From Enterobacteriaceae bacterium UBA2655 (GTDB lineage Bacteria > Pseudomonadota > Gammaproteobacteria > Enterobacterales > Enterobacteriaceae), in assembly GCA_002359495.1 (NCBI GenBank), contig DENB01000029.1:24296-88295 (forward strand): a DNA stretch of 64,000 nt, given 5' to 3'. The position numbers and the translations under genes were made by a program. Every line of letters starts with the position of its first letter. The first letter of the stretch is position 1. This document shows, in pieces, positions 19,100-29,330 of this stretch. The notes under the pieces are model-generated. The model saw only the letters and a list, made by a program, of their open reading frames with translations. It did no database searches and was not told the origin of the DNA.

Positions 19100-20275
19100 T
19101 TAAATAAACATACTAATTCCGGTTGTATGAATGTGGGTCTGAGTTATTACTTTGTTACTGCTTTCAGCATTATTCTCCCTGCTGGCATGCTGTTGCGCCT
19201 GATGCTGCTGTCCTGGCGACTCACCGTGCGAGGCGTCTCCCTGCCACGACGACGTCTCCGCGCCGATGCTGCTCTGCCCCAGCTGGATGCCGGACTCCGC
19301 CAGCGAGCTACGCAGCTGCGGCATCGCCGCTTCCAGTGCCGCCTGCACCTGGTGGTTGCCCGTCATAAAGTGCAGCTGCGCCCGGTCGTTATTCAGACGC
19401 AGGCTAATTTGCAGGGAACCCAGCTCCTCGGGATGCAGACGCAGCTCGGCGTTATGCACGCCGTCACGGGTAAAACAGAGGATCTGCTGGCTCAGCGCCT
19501 GCTGCCAGGCCGGGGTACCGGTGCTCTGAGGCAGCGAGCCGGAAACCGTGTTCATTGCCGTAGAAGCGGTCCTCGCTTGCGCCGCAACGGCGGAGGAGAG
19601 CGCGGCGGCGGGCGTAGCCGCCTGCGGCTCCGTTGAGGCTATCGGCTCACGGGATGAAGGGTCGGTTTTGACGTTCGGCAGCATCGACGAAAGATTGTCG
19701 CCGTCGCCTTTCGGTATAAACAGCGCCTCCTGCTGCGTGCTGGCGGCAGATTCGCTTTCCGGGCTGCCCGATTTGATGTCATGAGCAGGACGGGTAAGCG
19801 GGTTAACGGCGGCTTTTATTGCAGAAGGCGTCCGTTCGCTCAGTTGCGTTGTTTCGGTCTGCGAAGCGGCGCCAGCCGCAGGCTGAACCGGCATGTTGCC
19901 GGCGTCGACGATGACGGCCGCTGTCAGCGGAGGAGTCGCCGCTCCGGCGGCGCTCGGCGTATTTTGCAGTAAATCAGCCACTGTGCGATCCCCCGGCTCG
20001 TTTTCCGTCAGGGTTTCCGGCTCGCTCGGCAGCGCCTGATTCGGCAATGCAGGCATCGGCATCAGCAGCAGCGCCCCGGTGGGTTTATCTGCGTCTTTAC
20101 CGTCCGCTTTCCCGGCCGGGTTAGCCGGCTTTTTCACCATGGCGGGTTTGGCGTCGGCGCTGGCCTTAATCAGTGTCGTGTTGAAATCTGTCGGCGCGTC
20201 TGATTCCGTCTGCGGCTTGTTCGCGCTGACGGACGCAGGCATGGCGCTGGCGTTCGGGAGGGCTTTAACAATCAT
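19100..20275 (-). CDS. fliK: Flagellar hook-length control protein FliK
   Basis: Secreted molecular ruler that measures the hook and, through its C-terminal domain, switches FlhB specificity from rod/hook to filament substrates. The 391 residues fit the family range (375-405). The Pro/Ala/Thr-rich first two-thirds are low-complexity as expected. The conserved C-terminal domain starts around PAWQQALSQQILCFTRDGVHNAELRLHPEELGSL, with the LRLHPEELG core motif. A Gln/Ser-rich tail follows. The start overlaps the fliJ stop by 4 bases. Confidence 0.95.
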   Translation of the reverse strand: MIVKALPNASAMPASVSANKPQTESDAPTDFNTTLIKASADAKPAMVKKPANPAGKADGKDADKPTGALLLMPMPALPNQALPSEPETLTENEPGDRTVADLLQNTPSAAGAATPPLTAAVIVDAGNMPVQPAAGAASQTETTQLSERTPSAIKAAVNPLTRPAHDIKSGSPESESAASTQQEALFIPKGDGDNLSSMLPNVKTDPSSREPIASTEPQAATPAAALSSAVAAQARTASTAMNTVSGSLPQSTGTPAWQQALSQQILCFTRDGVHNAELRLHPEELGSLQISLRLNNDRAQLHFMTGNHQVQAALEAAMPQLRSSLAESGIQLGQSSIGAETSSWQGDASHGESPGQQHQAQQHASRENNAESSNKVITQTHIHTTGISMFI

Positions 20276-20718
20276 ACTTCTCTTCTCATAGAGGCGCGCT
20301 GCGCAAATTCATCCATCATCCTCTGTTCCAGACGATGCTCTTTAAGTTGTTCTGCTGCTTTCGCGCGGCTTTGCAGGGTTTCGAAAGCGTTCAGCCGCTG
20401 CTTATCCTGCCGCCAGGTCTGACGGGTTTGGTCGACCTTCTGTCGGCAGTCCGCCACAAAGGCCGCGTGTTGTTTCACTGCCGACGTCAGGGAGTCAATA
20501 AACGACTGATGGTTCAGCAGGTCGGCCATCAGCACCCCCTGCTGCTGCATGCTGGCGTGAAGCTGCTGCTGATACTCAGACTGGTAGTTTTCCAGCTGAT
20601 TGAGCTGCTGAGTCGCTCGATCGCAGGCGCGCTGCGCCTTACCCAGTTCAGCGGTGGTTTCGGTGAGCGTCTGCTCCGCCAGGTCGCGCAGAAGCCCCAT
20701 TGGGCTGGTATTCGCCAT
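20272..20718 (-). CDS. fliJ: Flagellar export chaperone/stalk protein FliJ
   Basis: Coiled-coil protein that forms the central stalk of the FliI hexamer and couples it to FlhA. The 148 residues are almost entirely predicted helix with heptad character and rich in Gln and Ala, and equal the usual FliJ length (147). The C-terminal RAKAAEQLKEHRLEQRMMDEFAQR segment resembles enterobacterial FliJ closely. It lies 22 bases after fliI and overlaps fliK. Confidence 0.94.
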   Translation of the reverse strand: MANTSPMGLLRDLAEQTLTETTAELGKAQRACDRATQQLNQLENYQSEYQQQLHASMQQQGVLMADLLNHQSFIDSLTSAVKQHAAFVADCRQKVDQTRQTWRQDKQRLNAFETLQSRAKAAEQLKEHRLEQRMMDEFAQRASMRREV

Positions 20719-20740
20719 TATTCACACTGCCTGTTGTGTT

Positions 20741-22108
20741 TCAGGGTTCAGCAAAGAGCGCGCTGAGCTTGTCGCTATCATCTTCAACGCTGCTGCTTTC
20801 AAAGATCGCCTGCTGCAAATAGCTCTCCATCGCGGGATAGAGCCGGATCGCGCGGTCGAGCATGGGATCGCTGCCAGCCACGTAGGCGCCGACGCTGATC
20901 AAATCGCGGTTACGCTGATACGACGAAAGCAGCTGTTTAAAACGCTGCACCTTTTCATAGCGCTCACGATCGATCAGCTCGGTCATGGCGCGGCTGATCG
21001 AGGCTTCAATATCGATCGCCGGATAATGGCCGGACTCCGCCAGACGTCTGGACAGTACGATATGGCCGTCGAGGATCGCCCTGGCCGAGTCGGCGATCGG
21101 ATCCTGCTGATCGTCGCCCTCAGCGAGCACCGTGTAGAAAGCGGTAATCGATCCGCCCTCCTTCACGCCGTTGCCTGCACGCTCCACCAGCGCGGGTAGT
21201 TTGGCGAACACCGACGGGGGATAGCCTTTGGTTGCGGGCGGCTCGCCGATCGCTAACGCGATTTCGCGCTGGGCCATGGCGTAACGCGTTAGAGAATCCA
21301 TAATCAACAGAACATCCAGCCCCTTATCGCGAAAATCTTCGGCGATACGGGTCGCGTAGACGGCGCCCTGCATGCGCAGAATAGGCGAAACATCGGCAGG
21401 CGCCGCGATCACCACCGCGCGTTTACGCCCCGCTTCGCCCAAGATATTTTCAATAAAGTCTTTAACTTCCCTGCCGCGCTCGCCAATCAACCCCACCACG
21501 ATGACATCGGCTTTGGTGTAGCGTGCCATCATGCCGAGCAGCACGCTTTTGCCGACTCCCGATCCGGCAAACAGCCCCATGCGCTGTCCGCGCCCCACGG
21601 TCAGTAAACCGTTGATCGCTCTGACGCCGACATCCAGTACCTGCTTGATCGGCTCGCGCGACAGAGGGTTGACCGGCTGGGTAAAGAGCGATCCGAAGCG
21701 CTCACCGATCGGCGGCGGCAAGCCGTCAAGAGGGCGCGCGCTGGCATCCAGCACGCGGCCCAACAGCGCGGCGCCTAACGGCAGCTGTTTGCCGCGTGAA
21801 AGCGCATCGCCGTTTTCGCTGGCGTAGACCCGCGCGCCGGGTAAGATGCCGTCTACATTCTCCAGCGGCATCAGGTAGAGCGTCTGGTCGCGGAAACCCA
21901 CCACTTCGCTCTCGACCTTATCGATGCCTTTGCGCGTCTGGCGCTCGACAAAACAGATCGTGCCGATAGGCAATTTCAGCCCTACCGCTTCCATTACCAG
22001 GCCGGTGGCGCGCGTCAGCTTGCCATAACGCAGAAAAGGAAAGAGCGTGGCGATTTGCCGCTCCCGACGATCGAGCGTTTCCAGCCAGTTTTTAAGACGT
22101 AACGTCAT
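20741..22108 (-). CDS. fliI: Flagellum-specific ATPase FliI
   Basis: Cytosolic hexameric ATPase of the flagellar export apparatus, related to the F1 beta subunit. The 455 residues (E. coli 457) contain Walker [12 protein letters not shown] near residue 182, the [15 protein letters not shown] segment, Walker [15 protein letters not shown] near residue 270, and the [16 protein letters not shown] motif. The start overlaps the fliH stop by 4 bases, as expected for coupled partner proteins. Confidence 0.98.
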   Translation of the reverse strand: MTLRLKNWLETLDRRERQIATLFPFLRYGKLTRATGLVMEAVGLKLPIGTICFVERQTRKGIDKVESEVVGFRDQTLYLMPLENVDGILPGARVYASENGDALSRGKQLPLGAALLGRVLDASARPLDGLPPPIGERFGSLFTQPVNPLSREPIKQVLDVGVRAINGLLTVGRGQRMGLFAGSGVGKSVLLGMMARYTKADVIVVGLIGERGREVKDFIENILGEAGRKRAVVIAAPADVSPILRMQGAVYATRIAEDFRDKGLDVLLIMDSLTRYAMAQREIALAIGEPPATKGYPPSVFAKLPALVERAGNGVKEGGSITAFYTVLAEGDDQQDPIADSARAILDGHIVLSRRLAESGHYPAIDIEASISRAMTELIDRERYEKVQRFKQLLSSYQRNRDLISVGAYVAGSDPMLDRAIRLYPAMESYLQQAIFESSSVEDDSDKLSALFAEP

Positions 22109-22821
22109 GCCGGATAATCCTCACGCGCGAGCTGACACAGCGCCTGCCAGCGGGTCGCGATGGTGGCGTCGAACTCGCCCTCTTCCGACGTGACCCGGCA
22201 ACCGCCGGGCAGCAGCTGCGCATCGCCGTGCAATGTCCAGCCCAGGGTTGCCAGCCGCTCTCCGAGCTGCGCCTGCACCAGCGCCAGATCTTCGTTGCTG
22301 ACCCACAGGCAGATGTTGCCGCGCAGCAGCGTCTCTTCCTGCAACAGCCGCTGGATGTTTTCCAGCAGCTGCATATTGTCGCAGGCGCCGTTTTTACCCA
22401 GCATCGCGCGCGCGGCAGTCAATGCGAGCTGCACCAGGCGGGAAGGAATAATGCTGTCCAGATTATCCAGCGTGAGCCTGAACTCTTCGCACAAGCGCGC
22501 CAGCCGTTCGGCGATTTCGCTTTGCTGCGCGCGCGCTTCGGCTAATCCCTGTTCGGCGCCCTGTGCTTTGCCCTCGGCGAAACCGGCGGCGAACCCCTGC
22601 TTTTTGCCCTCTTCCTGGCCGCGCGCCACTCCCTGCGCAAAACCCTTTTGCTCAGCCTGCTGGCGCAGCAGCGACAGTTCATGTTGCAACTGTTCGTCGC
22701 TGCCGGGATCGAGCTGCGCGACGTGGCTTATGTCAGACTCAGGCTGGAAATGTTCATCCAGTAAATTCTGCGGCTGCCAGCTCTGCCAGGCCAGCGGCGC
22801 GTCACGTTCAGACGTAGACAT
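22105..22821 (-). CDS. fliH: Flagellar assembly protein FliH (FliI regulator)
   Basis: Elongated dimer that binds and restrains the FliI ATPase and docks it to FliN. The start is set at the ATG at 22819-22821 ([20 protein letters not shown]), with GGAGG 8 bases upstream. An in-frame ATG 15 bases earlier would lie on top of that ribosome site. The 238-residue protein shows the aromatic N-terminal tag ([10 protein letters not shown]), a glycine-repeat helix [21 protein letters not shown] and a C-terminal ATPase-binding domain. It overlaps the end of fliG by 14 bases. Confidence 0.94.
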   Translation of the reverse strand: MSTSERDAPLAWQSWQPQNLLDEHFQPESDISHVAQLDPGSDEQLQHELSLLRQQAEQKGFAQGVARGQEEGKKQGFAAGFAEGKAQGAEQGLAEARAQQSEIAERLARLCEEFRLTLDNLDSIIPSRLVQLALTAARAMLGKNGACDNMQLLENIQRLLQEETLLRGNICLWVSNEDLALVQAQLGERLATLGWTLHGDAQLLPGGCRVTSEEGEFDATIATRWQALCQLAREDYPA

Positions 22822-23794
22822 CGTCGTTGCCTCCAATCAGAATCTCGCCTGATTCCGCAAGACGGCGAATGATCTGCAGAATATTTTTCTGCTCCGCCTC
22901 TACCTGCGACATGCGCACCGGTCCGCGCGTGTTCAGATCGTCGATCATGATTTCAGATTGACGCTTCGACATATTGCGGAAGAACTTATCGCGCAGCGGC
23001 GCATCGGCGCCCTTCAGCGCGATAAGCAGCGACTCGCTTTCGATCTCCTGTAGCAGACGCTGAATACTGCGGTCTTCGATTTCGATGAGGTTTTCGAACA
23101 GGAACATCTCGTCGATGATTTTCTGCGCCAGTTCCTGATCGAATTCGCGCACCGCCTCGATTGCCGCCTCTTCCTGCTGGGTTTTCATCAGGTTAAGAAT
23201 TTCCGCCGCAGGCCGTACCCCGCCCATTTTGCTGCGCTTGAGGTTTTGACCATGCAGCAGGTTGTTCAGCACCTCGGTCAGCTCCTGCAGGGCGGCCGGC
23301 TGTACGCCGCCGAAGGTGGCGATGCGCAGCATAATGTCGTTGCGCTCGTGATCATCGAATTTCGCCAGCACATCGGCGGCCTGTCCGCGTTTCAGATGGA
23401 CAAGGATGGTGGCAATAATCTGCGGATGTTCGTCGCGGATAAGATCGAATACCGCCTGCGGCTCCATAAAGTTGAGGGTCTCTATGCCGTTGGCGCTGCT
23501 TTGCGAATCGAGCAGATCCTCCAGCAGGCTGGAAGCGCGCTCTTCGCCCAGCGCTTTCACCAACACGCTGCGCAGATAGTCGTTCATATTGATGCTCATC
23601 GCGGCGTATTCGCTGGAATCACGCCGGAATTCTCCCAGCACGCTGGCAAGCTGCTCGTGAGTAAAGCCGCTCATGTTCACCATCGCGCTACTGATCAGTT
23701 TCACCTCGTGGCTATTGAGATGCTTAAATACTTCAGCGGCCAGCTCATCGCCGAGCGTCAGCATGACAATCGCGCTTTTATCGGCAGCATTCAT
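22808..23794 (-). CDS. fliG: Flagellar motor switch protein FliG
   Basis: Rotor subunit that binds the MS ring and interacts with MotA to produce torque. The 328 residues (E. coli 331) have N, middle and C domains. The [15 protein letters not shown] motif marks the middle domain (EHPQ near residue 125). The torque helix in the C domain keeps charged residues within [20 protein letters not shown]. The [12 protein letters not shown] signature is present. It starts 4 bases before the end of fliF (ATGA overlap). Confidence 0.98.
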   Translation of the reverse strand: MNAADKSAIVMLTLGDELAAEVFKHLNSHEVKLISSAMVNMSGFTHEQLASVLGEFRRDSSEYAAMSINMNDYLRSVLVKALGEERASSLLEDLLDSQSSANGIETLNFMEPQAVFDLIRDEHPQIIATILVHLKRGQAADVLAKFDDHERNDIMLRIATFGGVQPAALQELTEVLNNLLHGQNLKRSKMGGVRPAAEILNLMKTQQEEAAIEAVREFDQELAQKIIDEMFLFENLIEIEDRSIQRLLQEIESESLLIALKGADAPLRDKFFRNMSKRQSEIMIDDLNTRGPVRMSQVEAEQKNILQIIRRLAESGEILIGGNDDVYV

Positions 23795-25485
23795 GATTGT
23801 TTCATCTCCTTATTCATCCACTGGCGAATAACCAGAGCGATAATTCGCGGCTCTTGCTCAGCCAGTTCACGCAGTTTTTGCGTATTAAGTTCAGCCTCGA
23901 CGCGCAGCTCGGCACGATTTCTCTCACCGCTTTCGGCCTGATATTTCTGCGCGTCAAGTTCGGCCTGTCGCGCCTCTTTTTCCAGCTCCATGCGCGCCAG
24001 CTTCAGCTCTTCATGGCGCAGCCACGCCGGTCGTACCGTTTTACGCCACAGCACCCACGCCACGATGGCGATAAACAGGTAACGCGCGCCGGACATCAGC
24101 AGGTCGAAAAAGCGCGGTTGCTTCCAGAACGGCGGCGCCACATTGTCTTCGACGTCGTTGAAAGGCGAGTTAATGATGTTGATGGTGTCGCCGCGCGCTG
24201 CGGAGTAGCCCACCGCCTCTTTAACCAGCGCATCGATCTGCTCCAGCTGTTTCGGCGTCAGCGCGACGGCGGGCTTGCCCGCCTGCGACGGCAGATAGTT
24301 GACCACCACTCCTACCGACAGACGTTCGACGTTGCCGACGCTGCGCTTGATATGCGTCAGGGTGCGATCCAGCTCGTAATTGGTGGTGTTGTCGTTACGG
24401 CGATTGAAAGGCATAACGGTCGTCGTCTCCGATGCGCCGTTTTTCGCGCCGCCGTTTTTGGCCGTCGATGTCTGTGTCGCCGCGCCCAGAGGTTGCGTCA
24501 GCGGAGCGGTCGCCGGCGTGGGCGGCTGGTTGCTTAACGCGCCAGGTACGCCACCGACGCCGCTTTTACCGCCCTGCTCGGCATCGCTGCTTTGGCGGCT
24601 GCGGATCGCCATTTTCGCCGGATCGGTATTGGGCTGGTACTGTTCCGCTGTTTGCTCATGCTGCGTAAAGTCGAGCTGCGCCGTTACCTGCGCCTTGACG
24701 TTATTGCGCCCGACGATCGGGCTGAGAATAGCCTGGATGCGCTGCTGATAATCCGCCTCCACGTCGCTGATATACTTAAGCTGCGTGGTCTGAATATTCT
24801 GCGCGCCGTTTTGCGTCAGCAGATGGCCGCTCTGATCGACAATAGTGACATTGTCCGCGTTCAGGCCGGGCACCGCGCTGGCGATAAGATAGCCAATCGC
24901 GCTGACCTGACCGGCGTCAAGCGAACGTCCGTTATTGAGCGTCAGGGTAACCGATGCGGTAGGCTGCTTCTGTTCGCGCACGAACATAGTGGGTTTAGGC
25001 ATCGCCAGATGCACCCGCGCGCCCTGCACCGGGCCAAGCGTCTCGATGGTGCGCGCCAGTTCACCCTCCAGGGCGCGCTGGAAATTGACCTGCTCGCTGA
25101 ACTGGCTGATGCCGAGCTTTTCCTGGTCCAGCAGTTCAAAGCCGACCGATCCCCCTTTCGGCAGGCCAATCTGCGCGAGTTTCAGGCGCGCTTCATACAC
25201 CTTATCCGCCGGCACCATGATGGCGCCGCCCTGGTCGGCGAAGCGATAGGGCACATTCATTTGCGCCAGCTGCGCAACAACCGCCCCGCCATCCTGATCG
25301 CTAATATTGCTATATAACACTCTGTAATCCGGCGTTTTCGCCCAAAACAGCAGCGCAAGAATAACGGATAACGCCGCAGCGACGCAGACCAACAAAATAA
25401 CTTTAGGGCTGGAACGTAAACGCCCCCACTCCTCCATCAAAGTAGCCACAATGCTTTTTTTGATACCATTTTTTTTGGCATTCAT
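23791..25485 (-). CDS. fliF: Flagellar MS-ring protein FliF
   Basis: Builds the MS ring in the inner membrane, the platform for the export gate and C ring. I chose the ATG at 25483-25485 ([20 protein letters not shown]), which has AGGA 9 bases upstream. An upstream in-frame ATG adds 17 non-conserved residues. This gives 564 residues (E. coli 552). TM1 lies at about 27-47, ring-building motifs follow ([34 protein letters not shown]), TM2 is near residue 450 and the C-terminus binds FliG. It is the first gene of fliFGHIJK, divergent from fliE. Confidence 0.98.
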   Translation of the reverse strand: MNAKKNGIKKSIVATLMEEWGRLRSSPKVILLVCVAAALSVILALLFWAKTPDYRVLYSNISDQDGGAVVAQLAQMNVPYRFADQGGAIMVPADKVYEARLKLAQIGLPKGGSVGFELLDQEKLGISQFSEQVNFQRALEGELARTIETLGPVQGARVHLAMPKPTMFVREQKQPTASVTLTLNNGRSLDAGQVSAIGYLIASAVPGLNADNVTIVDQSGHLLTQNGAQNIQTTQLKYISDVEADYQQRIQAILSPIVGRNNVKAQVTAQLDFTQHEQTAEQYQPNTDPAKMAIRSRQSSDAEQGGKSGVGGVPGALSNQPPTPATAPLTQPLGAATQTSTAKNGGAKNGASETTTVMPFNRRNDNTTNYELDRTLTHIKRSVGNVERLSVGVVVNYLPSQAGKPAVALTPKQLEQIDALVKEAVGYSAARGDTINIINSPFNDVEDNVAPPFWKQPRFFDLLMSGARYLFIAIVAWVLWRKTVRPAWLRHEELKLARMELEKEARQAELDAQKYQAESGERNRAELRVEAELNTQKLRELAEQEPRIIALVIRQWMNKEMKQS

Positions 25486-25768
25486 GCCGTAATCCTGTAA
25501 AAAAATAAGTGACGCAATGTCGGCGCAATATCGCAATCGCGGTTCAGCACGCTGATTAAGGTTCGAGGGGACAAAGCAGCGAATAAACAGGTGAAATCCC
25601 GGACCCGTATTATCTGCTAATTCTTTTTTTTTGAAGTAGCAATAAGCTAAAACTTCTGTCAGCTATTCACATTATGTTGTTAAAACATTTTCGTGATAGC
25701 CTTAGTAAAATTAACGCAAGATACAAAGCGCTGAACATTCTTCGCTAAGGTTCTTTATAGAGGAATAA
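25486..25768. promoter_or_regulatory. Divergent fliF-fliE control region
   Basis: About 280 bases separate the diverging fliF and fliE genes, the usual place for two back-to-back class II promoters bound by FlhD4C2. An A/T tract near 25620-25660 and several TTAA-rich stretches are visible, but no binding box can be placed with confidence by eye. The fliE ribosome site AGAGGA lies at about 25758-25763. Confidence 0.5.
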
Positions 25769-26098
25769 ATGATGGCTATTCAAATGATGACGAGTTTATT
25801 GGACGAAATTAATCGTCAGGCATCCGCCGCGCAAAAACCTGCCATCTTCTCAACGCCGAAAAGCGATGAAGGCCGACCTGTGTTTTCTAACATGTTAATT
25901 AACAGCATTAACACGATGGATACAATGCAGCATCAGGCCAGCAGCCAGGCGGAAGATTATATGACGGGTGCCAGCGGCATCGGTCTTAATGATGTGATGG
26001 TCTTGATGCAGAAAGCCTCTCTGGGATTAAATTTCGGCATCCAGGTACGTAATAAATTAGTCAGCGCTTATCAGGAAATTATGAACATGGCGGTTTAA
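25769..26098 (+). CDS. fliE: Flagellar hook-basal body adaptor FliE
   Basis: Periplasmic protein joining the MS ring to the proximal rod, and the first substrate of the export gate. The 109 residues (E. coli 104) have a variable N-terminus. The conserved C-terminal half reads GIGLNDVMVLMQKASLGLNFGIQVRNKLVSAYQEIMNM, matching the family. Two adjacent ATG codons at 25769 and 25772 could both serve. It diverges from fliF as in other enterobacteria. Unusually, chemotaxis genes follow it rather than unrelated genes. Confidence 0.96.
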   Translation: MMAIQMMTSLLDEINRQASAAQKPAIFSTPKSDEGRPVFSNMLINSINTMDTMQHQASSQAEDYMTGASGIGLNDVMVLMQKASLGLNFGIQVRNKLVSAYQEIMNMAV

Positions 26099-26182
26099 CC
26101 GCAGCAATCGTTTCTCAACCAAAAGAATAACCGAGTCCGCAGAGGGAATATTTCCCTGTTTCAGGATGAAGCTGCATATGAC

Positions 26183-26202
26183 TTTCGTCAAATCTGACGA
26201 AA
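26183..26202. other. Perfect 8-bp hairpin in the fliE-cheR spacer
   Basis: TTTCGTCA (26183-26190) and its complement TGACGAAA (26195-26202) enclose AATC. It lies about 90 bases before cheR in a 195-base spacer. It has no T tract, so it may be an operator, RNA element or processing site. I could not find a convincing sigma-28 promoter in this spacer. Confidence 0.4.
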
Positions 26203-26293
26203 TGAAACCAGATAACGATGATTTCTGGTGCATGTCGCATGGTAACACTTCTTTTATTCACATCAGCAATTCTCATATATCGATACGAAATCT

Positions 26294-27112
26294 ATGCGAC
26301 TCTCGGAACGCCTGACCGATAAAGAACTCAATAAAATAAGCAGTTTGATTTATCAACGCGCAGGCATTGTGATAAATAGCCAAAAACGCGACATGGTCTA
26401 TAACCGCCTCTCCAGGCGGTTAAAAGAATCAGGACTTACCAGTTTTACCGAGTATGTGAAACGACTGGAGGAAAATAGCGATAGCCGGGAATGGCAGGCG
26501 TTTATTAATGCCCTGACCACCAACCTCACCTCTTTTTTTCGTGAGTCTTATCATTTTCCTATTCTGGCGGAACATGCCAGAAACCGGAAAGAAAATTACA
26601 GCGTATGGAGCACGGCCGCCTCGACCGGCGAAGAAGCCTGTTCTATCGCGATTACGCTGGATGAAGTATTAGGCCCGAGCGCGGGAATCAACCGTGTCTG
26701 GGCGACGGATATCGATACGGACGTATTGCAGAAAGCCAGCGAAGGCATTTACAAACTCGCTGATATTGAAAACCTGAGCGCGGCGCAAAAACGCCACTAT
26801 TTCTTGCGCGCGGCCGACGAGCATGACGAACGGGTAAAAGTCAGAAAAGCGTTGCTGTCGACGATTAAATATCAGCATCTGAATTTGCTGGATGTTAACT
26901 GGGACGTTCCGGCGCCTTTCGACGCGATTTTTTGCCGAAACGTAATGATCTATTTCGACCAGAAAACGCAGGAAAGATTGTTACAGCGGTTTGCAAAAAT
27001 GTTAAAGCCAGGCGGACTTCTTTTCGCCGGTCATTCCGAACATTTCGGCAATCTGCAAAGTCCTTTTCGCCTGCGCGGTCAGTCAGTGTATTACCTGGCA
27101 CAGGATAACTAA
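26294..27112 (+). CDS. cheR: Chemotaxis protein methyltransferase CheR
   Basis: Adds methyl groups from SAM to glutamates of chemoreceptors during adaptation. The 272 residues comprise the N-terminal helical domain and a Rossmann SAM domain with [41 protein letters not shown] and [12 protein letters not shown], the standard CheR landmarks. In the C-terminal domain lies the beta-subdomain that would bind the WTEF-type receptor tail of the chemoreceptor at 12933-14597. The stop overlaps the cheB start by one base. Confidence 0.97.
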   Translation: MRLSERLTDKELNKISSLIYQRAGIVINSQKRDMVYNRLSRRLKESGLTSFTEYVKRLEENSDSREWQAFINALTTNLTSFFRESYHFPILAEHARNRKENYSVWSTAASTGEEACSIAITLDEVLGPSAGINRVWATDIDTDVLQKASEGIYKLADIENLSAAQKRHYFLRAADEHDERVKVRKALLSTIKYQHLNLLDVNWDVPAPFDAIFCRNVMIYFDQKTQERLLQRFAKMLKPGGLLFAGHSEHFGNLQSPFRLRGQSVYYLAQDN

Positions 27113-28158
27113 TGGCAAAAATTAAAGTTCTCTGCATTGATGACTCAGCGCTAATACGCAGCATCATGAGCGAAATCGTGAATAGTCAGCCCGATATGGA
27201 GATGGTCGCTACCGCGCCGGATCCGCTTATCGCGCGTGATTTGATTAAACGGCTCAATCCTGACGTGCTGACGCTGGATGTGGAAATGCCGCGCATGGAC
27301 GGCCTGGATTTTCTTGAGCGTCTGATGCGGCTTCGTCCCATGCCGGTGATCATGATCTCTTCCCTCACCAGTCGCGGCTCGGAAATTACCCTGAGCGCGC
27401 TTGAGCTGGGAGCAGTGGACTTTGTGACCAAGCCGCAGCTGGGTCTGAAAGAGGGCATGCTGCAGTTTTCCGAGCTTATCGCCGAGAAAATTCGCATTGC
27501 AGCCAAAGCGCAGATCAACCGCCTGAATCCGCCGCTCCCCGGGCGTAAGGCCCTGACTTCTCCGCTGGTAGGCAGCGAAAAGATTATCGCTATCGGCTCC
27601 TCGACTGGAGGTACCGAAGCGCTGCGCCAGGTTCTGCTGCCCATGCCGCTGACCAGCCCGGGCATCGTGATTACGCAACATATGCCGCCGGGTTTCACCC
27701 ACTCCTTCGCGACGCGCCTGAACAGCCTGTGTCAGATCGCGGTAAAAGAGGCGGAAGAAGGCGACCGGGTGTTGCCGGGACACGCCTATATCGCTCCCGG
27801 CGACCGACATATGGAGCTGGTGCGCAGCGGCGCGAATTATCACATCCGGCTAAACGACTCGCCGCCGATCAACCGGCACCGGCCAGCCGTCGACGTGCTG
27901 TTCAATTCCGTGGCGGTCTCGGCCGGTAAAAACGCCGTCGGCGCGATTTTAACCGGCATGGGCAGCGACGGCGCACGCGGCCTGCTGGCGATGCGCAACG
28001 CCGGCGCCCATACGCTGGCGCAGAGCGAAAAAAGCTGCGTGGTGTTCGGCATGCCGCGCGAGGCGATCGCGCTGGGCGCCGCCTGCCAGATCGTCGATCT
28101 GGCTGATATGTGCGAATCCCTGCTTAGCAACGTCGTCGGCCAGGCGCGCCGAATCTGA
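27112..28158 (+). CDS. cheB: Chemotaxis response regulator / methylesterase CheB
   Basis: Demethylates and deamidates chemoreceptors when phosphorylated by CheA. The 348 residues (E. coli 349) contain an N-terminal receiver domain (DDSALIR; phospho-acceptor in [15 protein letters not shown]) and a C-terminal esterase with [10 protein letters not shown] (catalytic Ser), [10 protein letters not shown] (catalytic His) and GMGSDGARG (catalytic Asp). It starts on the last base of cheR and precedes cheY by 62 bases, in the classical cheRBYZ order. Confidence 0.98.
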   Translation: MAKIKVLCIDDSALIRSIMSEIVNSQPDMEMVATAPDPLIARDLIKRLNPDVLTLDVEMPRMDGLDFLERLMRLRPMPVIMISSLTSRGSEITLSALELGAVDFVTKPQLGLKEGMLQFSELIAEKIRIAAKAQINRLNPPLPGRKALTSPLVGSEKIIAIGSSTGGTEALRQVLLPMPLTSPGIVITQHMPPGFTHSFATRLNSLCQIAVKEAEEGDRVLPGHAYIAPGDRHMELVRSGANYHIRLNDSPPINRHRPAVDVLFNSVAVSAGKNAVGAILTGMGSDGARGLLAMRNAGAHTLAQSEKSCVVFGMPREAIALGAACQIVDLADMCESLLSNVVGQARRI

Positions 28159-28220
28159 CAGAGCGGATTTTATCACTTCAACATCCGTGAGCGGATACTT
28201 ACTTTTTTCAGGATATTACG

Positions 28221-28610
28221 ATGGCAGATACTAACTTGCGATTTCTGGTAATTGATGATTTCGCCACCATGCGCCGCATTGTGCGCAACCTTCTTCAGGA
28301 GCTGGGATATAAAAACGTCGACGAGGCTGAAGATGGCCTGGATGCGTTAACCAAACTGCGTCAGACGCAATATGACTTCGTCATCAGCGACTGGAATATG
28401 CCGAACCTCGACGGCTTACAGCTGCTGTGCGAAATCCGTAAGGATGACGCGCTGAAAGCTATCCCGGTACTGATGGTCACGGCCGAAGCGAAAAAAGAAA
28501 ACATCATCGCCGCCGCGCAGGCGGGCGCCAACGGCTACGTGGTTAAACCTTTCACCGCCGCCACGCTGGAAGAGAAACTGAATAAAATCTTCGAAAAGCT
28601 TGGGTGGTGA
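28221..28610 (+). CDS. cheY: Chemotaxis response regulator CheY
   Basis: Single-domain receiver that carries the phosphoryl signal from CheA to FliM and favours clockwise rotation. The 129 residues have all functional positions in canonical numbering: Asp12-Asp13 for Mg, phospho-acceptor Asp57 (ISDWNMP), Thr87 and Lys109 (VVKPF). It is almost identical to the E. coli protein. The cheZ start follows within two bases. Confidence 0.99.
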   Translation: MADTNLRFLVIDDFATMRRIVRNLLQELGYKNVDEAEDGLDALTKLRQTQYDFVISDWNMPNLDGLQLLCEIRKDDALKAIPVLMVTAEAKKENIIAAAQAGANGYVVKPFTAATLEEKLNKIFEKLGW

Positions 28611-28612
28611 GC

Positions 28613-29254
28613 ATGAATAAGCCATTGGAAGCCCAGCCTGCAGAAAACTTCAAAGATATTTTTTATCGCATTGGTCATCTTACTCGCCTGCTGCGCGTCA
28701 GCATGGCGAACCTGGGCTTAGATCGGGCATTGATGGATGTCGCCGAGGCGATGCCGGACGCGCGGGACCGTTTAAAATATGTGGTCGGCAAGACCACCCA
28801 GGCGGCGGAATGCGCGCTGACCTGCGTGGAGACCGCCCGTCCGCTGCAGGATGAGCTGAGCCGCAAGGCGACGGATCTGAATCTGCGCTGGGATGCCTGG
28901 TTCGATGAACCCGCGCCTCTCTCGACGGCGCGCCAGCTGGTGGAAGATACCCGCCAGTTCCTTTCCGACACGCCCACTATTGCCAGCCAGACCAATAAGC
29001 ATCTGATGGAAATCATGATGGCGCAGGATTTCCAGGATCTGACCGGCCAGGTGATTCAGAACATGATGTCGCTGATTGAAAATATCGAAAATGAGCTGGT
29101 GAGCGTGCTGGTGGAGAACATGCCGGAGATCGCTCCGCAGGATAACGATCCCGGACAGAAGCTGAAAAACGGCCCGCAGATCAATCAGACCGCCGCCGGT
29201 ATCGTTGCGTCGCAGGATCAGGTCGACGATTTACTGGAAACGCTGGGCTTTTAA
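28613..29254 (+). CDS. cheZ: CheY-P phosphatase CheZ
   Basis: Dephosphorylates CheY-P and so terminates the tumble signal. The start is taken at ATG 28613 (MNKPLEAQPAENFKDI). A GTG at 28604 would overlap cheY and add three unmatched residues. The 213 residues (E. coli 214) form a long helical hairpin. The catalytic glutamine region is MMAQDFQDLTGQVIQ, and the CheY-binding C-terminal tail is VASQDQVDDLLETLGF. CheZ is largely limited to gamma- and betaproteobacteria, consistent with the host assignment. Confidence 0.97.
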   Translation: MNKPLEAQPAENFKDIFYRIGHLTRLLRVSMANLGLDRALMDVAEAMPDARDRLKYVVGKTTQAAECALTCVETARPLQDELSRKATDLNLRWDAWFDEPAPLSTARQLVEDTRQFLSDTPTIASQTNKHLMEIMMAQDFQDLTGQVIQNMMSLIENIENELVSVLVENMPEIAPQDNDPGQKLKNGPQINQTAAGIVASQDQVDDLLETLGF

Positions 29255-29330
29255 CGATCCTTCAGGCTTCAGCGCACGCCATTCTGAATCCTGGTTTGCC
29301 AGACTATCAATCCATTAAGTTTGAAATGTA

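Noticed and set aside
23246-25317. Several plus-strand reading frames of 230-246 codons opposite fliG and fliF
   Set aside because: They are antisense shadows of strongly conserved GC-rich flagellar genes with low-complexity Arg/His-rich products and no ribosome sites.
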